Origin: JBBQHM01 sp038323965
Lineage (GTDB): Bacteria > Verrucomicrobiota > Verrucomicrobiia > Chthoniobacterales > UBA10450
Assembly: GCA_038323965.1 (NCBI GenBank)
Contig: JBBQHM010000036.1
Span: 1 to 19,919, forward strand
Direction of reading: 5' to 3'
DNA: 19,919 bases
The position numbers and the translations under genes are program-made. The notes beneath the pieces were generated by a model that saw only the letters and a program-made list of their open reading frames with translations, was not told where the DNA came from and ran no database searches. Shown here piece after piece: positions 17,005 through 19,919 of this stretch (within the stretch, counting starts at the first letter, position 1; every line of letters starts with the position of its first letter).

Positions 17005-18000
17005 TTATTTCCGATCCCAGCTCATCAGACCGCGCAGCCGACGACCCACTCGCTCGATTTCATGTTTCCGCCCGCGCGCGACTTTCCGGCGCAGTTCGCG
17101 GCGTCCGTTTTCAATCTCGCGGATAAGACCATCCGCAAATTTTCCTGATTGAATTGCTTGTAATGCCCCCTGCATCCGTCGTTTGACGCTCGCATCGATA
17201 ATCCTTGAACCGACGGTGAGATCGCCCCACGCCGCCGTCTCGGAGATGCGTTCCCGCATCGCCGCGATTCCACGCTCGTGAATCATATCGACGATAAACT
17301 TCAGTTCGTGCAGACATTCAAAATAGGCCAGTTCCGGCGTGTAACCCGCCTCCACCAGGGTCTCGAATCCCGCGTTGATTAACGCTGCGGTGCCACCGCA
17401 AAGGACCGCCTGTTCGCCGAATAAATCTGTCTCTGTCTCTTCGCGAAATGTGGTTTCGATAACTCCGGCACGCGTGCAGCCGATCGCTTTCGCCCACGCC
17501 AGCGCAGTCTTACGAGCAGCGCCGGTTGCGTTTTGGTGCACTGCCACCAGCCCCGGTGCGCCCCGGCCCGCGACAAACTCGCGGCGCACCATCGGCCCGA
17601 GGCCTTTCGGCGCCACCAGAATCACGTCCACATTTTTGGAAGGAACGATCGTTTTGTAATAAATCGCGAAACCGTGGGCGAACAGGAGGGTTTGTCCGGC
17701 GCGAAGTTTTGGTGCGACGAATTTGTGAAACGCCGCGGGCATCACCGTGTCCGGCACGGCCATGAAAATAACATCGGTGCTTTCGGTCAACGCCGCGGCG
17801 TCGACGAGGCGCAGCCCGGCACTTTTCGCGCTCGCCCGGGACTTACTTTTAGGTCGGAGTCCTACGACCACGTCCATCCCGCTATCGCGCAAATTCATCG
17901 CGTGCGCCTGGCCTTGTGCGCCGAAGCCGAGCACACCGCAACGGCGATTCTTCAGCCAGCTAAGCCGCGCATCTTTGTCTCGAAGAATGCGGGCGGCCAT
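17005..18000 (-). CDS. ilvC: ketol-acid reductoisomerase, class I
   Basis: A 331-aa cytoplasmic enzyme of branched-chain amino acid synthesis: it isomerises and reduces acetolactate or acetohydroxybutyrate with NADPH and Mg2+. The Rossmann signature is GVLGFGAQGQAHAMNLRDSG (residues 22-41). The cofactor loop after strand 2, LRPKSKS, is basic, in keeping with NADPH. Catalytic residues are in place: H109 (AHGFAI), K132 (APKGLGP), D193 and E197 (TETDLFGEQ), E229 and E233 (YFECLHELKF). The length is that of the short class I form. It is not beside ilvB, ilvN or leuA in this window, as far as visible. The start is ATG 18000; no Shine-Dalgarno sequence is seen. A hairpin at 16973-16993 follows the stop. 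Confidence 0.96.
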   Translation of the reverse strand: MAARILRDKDARLSWLKNRRCGVLGFGAQGQAHAMNLRDSGMDVVVGLRPKSKSRASAKSAGLRLVDAAALTESTDVIFMAVPDTVMPAAFHKFVAPKLRAGQTLLFAHGFAIYYKTIVPSKNVDVILVAPKGLGPMVRREFVAGRGAPGLVAVHQNATGAARKTALAWAKAIGCTRAGVIETTFREETETDLFGEQAVLCGGTAALINAGFETLVEAGYTPELAYFECLHELKFIVDMIHERGIAAMRERISETAAWGDLTVGSRIIDASVKRRMQGALQAIQSGKFADGLIREIENGRRELRRKVARGRKHEIERVGRRLRGLMSWDRK

Positions 18001-18052
18001 TCGCAGCCGATGCTAAAACATCATACCGGCAAGTCAACGCACGCGCTGGTGG

Positions 18053-19919
18053 CTAGTTCGCGGCCGGTTCTGCACTTGCGATCGATTTCAAACGCGACAC
18101 TTCCGCGATTGCCGCCCGCGCTTCATCGGTGCGCCCCATTCTTTCGAGAATGCCCGAGAGCATGGCGTACTGGCTCGGCTCATACGGCTGTCGCGCGACT
18201 GCCTTGGCCTGAAGTGCGCGAGCTTCGTCGTATCGATTTTGTCGCAGGCGAATTTGAGCAGCGAGATTAAGCGCTACCACGTCGTGGATATCGAGGCGGG
18301 AGGCGCGAGTTAATGCTTCCGCGGCACGGCCGGAGTCGTTTTGATCAGCGTACAGCCGTCCCGCCGCGAGTGCGGCGCCATGATGCCACCAGTTATCACG
18401 CGCAAATTTTTCTACTAACTCGATCGCGGCCGAACTCGCGTTGGTTTCACGCAGGATCTCCGATTCAAAACTTACCAGCTCCCAGATATCGGGATATTCA
18501 GTTCGCGCCCTTTCGATCAGCGCGATTGCTTCTGCGTCGGCCTGCGCCTTGTGCCGCAAATGCGCGAGATTCAAGACCGCGATCCAAGTGCGTGGGTAAT
18601 CGTTGCGCGTCTTGGACGCATCATTACTCGTCGCACTAAAAATAGCTTCGGCTTCCGCGGTCTTGCCCTGCTCGTAGAGAACATGTGCCAGATTATTCCG
18701 GGCGATCGGATAGTCCGGAAGGATCCTGAGTGCCGCACGAAAGATAGCTTCGGCTTTCGCGTACTCACCGCGACCGGCATAGATCTGTGCCAGGTTGACC
18801 TGCACCCGTGTACTGGAACCGCCCGCTGCCAGCGTCCTGCGATAGAATGTCTCCGGCGTCACCCAGTCACTGCTCCGCACGAAGCTACGAACGCTAAATC
18901 CCACTAATGCGATCAACCCCATGGCATAAGCGACCGCTCGCAGCCGGAACGGGAAATCGATGACGCATCCCGCCATGAAAAGCAGCAGTCCGACACTCGG
19001 TAGATAGAGCCAGTGCTCGGCGACCGTGGCGTTTAGATCGACCAGATTCGATATCGGTAGAAATCCTGCCACGAACCAAACGACACCAAAGAGACGGAGC
19101 ATCCGTGCCTTCCCTTTACGCAATATCCCCACCGTGAATCCGGCCAGCGCCAGCAGGCCGGTGATCGAAATATATTCAATCGTAGCCGCTTTCTCCCAGC
19201 TATCGCTCGTCATATAAACGCCGGGATTAACAACTGTTCGCTCCATGTGGAGGTTGGCAGGAAACATCATCAAACGTGCGTAATCGCCCAAGGCGCGGAA
19301 CATCAACACTACCCGCGTCGGCGCGCTCCAACCTTCCGACGGACCGTTCGATGGCCTCGCCGAGGGCAGGTGTCGCAGCGCGATGTAACTGACGATCAAT
19401 ACCACACAGCTCGTACAGACCGAGAGCTTCGCCCGCCTTGACAGGGCAGCTGAGAAAAATATCTGATGAACCGCAAAAATAACCACCCAGATGCAGGCTG
19501 TCTCACGCGAGCACAACGCCAGCATCGCGACGGCGGCGGCCGCTGTGAACGTAATGGCTTTTCGCCAGGTCCGGTTGGACTTTTGTGCCGATAAAACTAG
19601 TAACCACGCCGCGCCCGCAAAAAAGAATGCCAGGCTATCGGCGCGGCCGGAAATGTAATCGACCGCGGCGCTGTGGACCGGGTGCACCATCCATAACGTC
19701 GCGACCGACAAAGCGATATAATTGGTCTCTCTAACGCTCCGGCACAGGCCAGGGACAATGAGAAGAAGCAGGCGGAAGAGCACAAGGCCGCTTCCGACAT
19801 GGAGCATGATATTCGTTAGATGATACCCGCAGGTCTCGGTATTCCAGAAAAAGTAGTCGAACATGAAAGAGATGTTCTGGACTGGCCGGTAATGCGCTGA
19901 GAACGAATCGAGGAAAAGA
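18053..19919 (-). CDS. TMTC-like membrane protein with C-terminal TPR repeats (5' end cut by window)
   Basis: The frame is open from the stop at 18053 to the right edge. Codons upstream of Met 19864 read DSFSAHYRPVQNISF, which belongs to the family, so the true start lies beyond the window. The N-terminal two thirds is polytopic, resembling bacterial relatives of TMTC/dolichyl-phosphate-mannose-type glycosyltransferases: RPVQNISF, GYHLTNIMLH, HPVHSAAVDYISGRAD and EHWLYLPSVGLLL are typical blocks. The C-terminal part holds TPR units such as YAKAEAIFRAALRILPDYPIARNNLAHVLYEQGKTAEAEAIF (shown here only as a family hallmark in three joined helices). A protein or lipid-linked sugar transferase role is possible but not proven. 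It ends 52 bp before ilvC on the same strand. Confidence 0.82.
   Translation of the reverse strand, partial: LFLDSFSAHYRPVQNISFMFDYFFWNTETCGYHLTNIMLHVGSGLVLFRLLLLIVPGLCRSVRETNYIALSVATLWMVHPVHSAAVDYISGRADSLAFFFAGAAWLLVLSAQKSNRTWRKAITFTAAAAVAMLALCSRETACIWVVIFAVHQIFFSAALSRRAKLSVCTSCVVLIVSYIALRHLPSARPSNGPSEGWSAPTRVVLMFRALGDYARLMMFPANLHMERTVVNPGVYMTSDSWEKAATIEYISITGLLALAGFTVGILRKGKARMLRLFGVVWFVAGFLPISNLVDLNATVAEHWLYLPSVGLLLFMAGCVIDFPFRLRAVAYAMGLIALVGFSVRSFVRSSDWVTPETFYRRTLAAGGSSTRVQVNLAQIYAGRGEYAKAEAIFRAALRILPDYPIARNNLAHVLYEQGKTAEAEAIFSATSNDASKTRNDYPRTWIAVLNLAHLRHKAQADAEAIALIERARTEYPDIWELVSFESEILRETNASSAAIELVEKFARDNWWHHGAALAAGRLYADQNDSGRAAEALTRASRLDIHDVVALNLAAQIRLRQNRYDEARALQAKAVARQPYEPSQYAMLSGILERMGRTDEARAAIAEVSRLKSIASAEPAAN

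Overview
The window comes from a GC-rich Gram-negative genome: it has outer-membrane barrels, signal peptides and a porin family with an N-terminal segment that I associate with Verrucomicrobiota and their neighbours. A soil verrucomicrobium is my best guess, but this is inference; no rRNA or other decisive marker is present. Most genes lack a recognisable Shine-Dalgarno sequence, and many overlap by an ATGA or a few bases, so operons are tight.

Positions 1-5332 are all on the minus strand. Transcription enters near 5340 with a ferric-reductase-like membrane cytochrome, an overlapping outer-membrane barrel, and two tandem cation-transporter (CDF-like) genes. The second of these is only an N-terminal half. 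Its stop codon abuts three 7-bp direct repeats at 11-bp spacing that look like PHO boxes. These face a second, very compact run: a metallophosphoesterase (LpxH/PlcP type), a small coiled-coil protein, an L,D-transpeptidase, a thioredoxin-type arsenate reductase and a MIP/aquaporin channel that runs off the left edge. A short gap (5333-5596) separates this block from an orphan plus-strand outer-membrane protein.

Positions 6474-11250 hold a phosphate module on the minus strand. In transcription order it contains an 88-aa protein with a histidine-kinase-like H-box but no ATPase domain, PhoB, PhoR, a four-unit PHO-box-like array directly at the phoR stop, a phosphate-type porin, a PstS-like binding protein, and a hairpin terminator with a U-tract. 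No pstC, pstA, pstB or phoU is visible. The similar repeat arrays in front of the porin and in front of the metallophosphoesterase suggest one PhoB regulon. It would cover phosphate capture, probable phospholipid turnover and, through the same transcript, arsenate reduction with arsenite efflux. This is the most interesting reading of the window: arsenate enters by phosphate transporters, so placing arsC and a channel under phosphate-starvation control makes physiological sense.

The right part is more ordinary. On the plus strand, uvrA (nucleotide excision repair) is translationally coupled to a large secreted TPR protein, followed by a small secreted cysteine-containing protein. On the minus strand are ilvC (ketol-acid reductoisomerase), with a hairpin at its 3' side, and the 3' part of a TMTC-like polytopic membrane protein with TPR repeats that is cut by the right edge.
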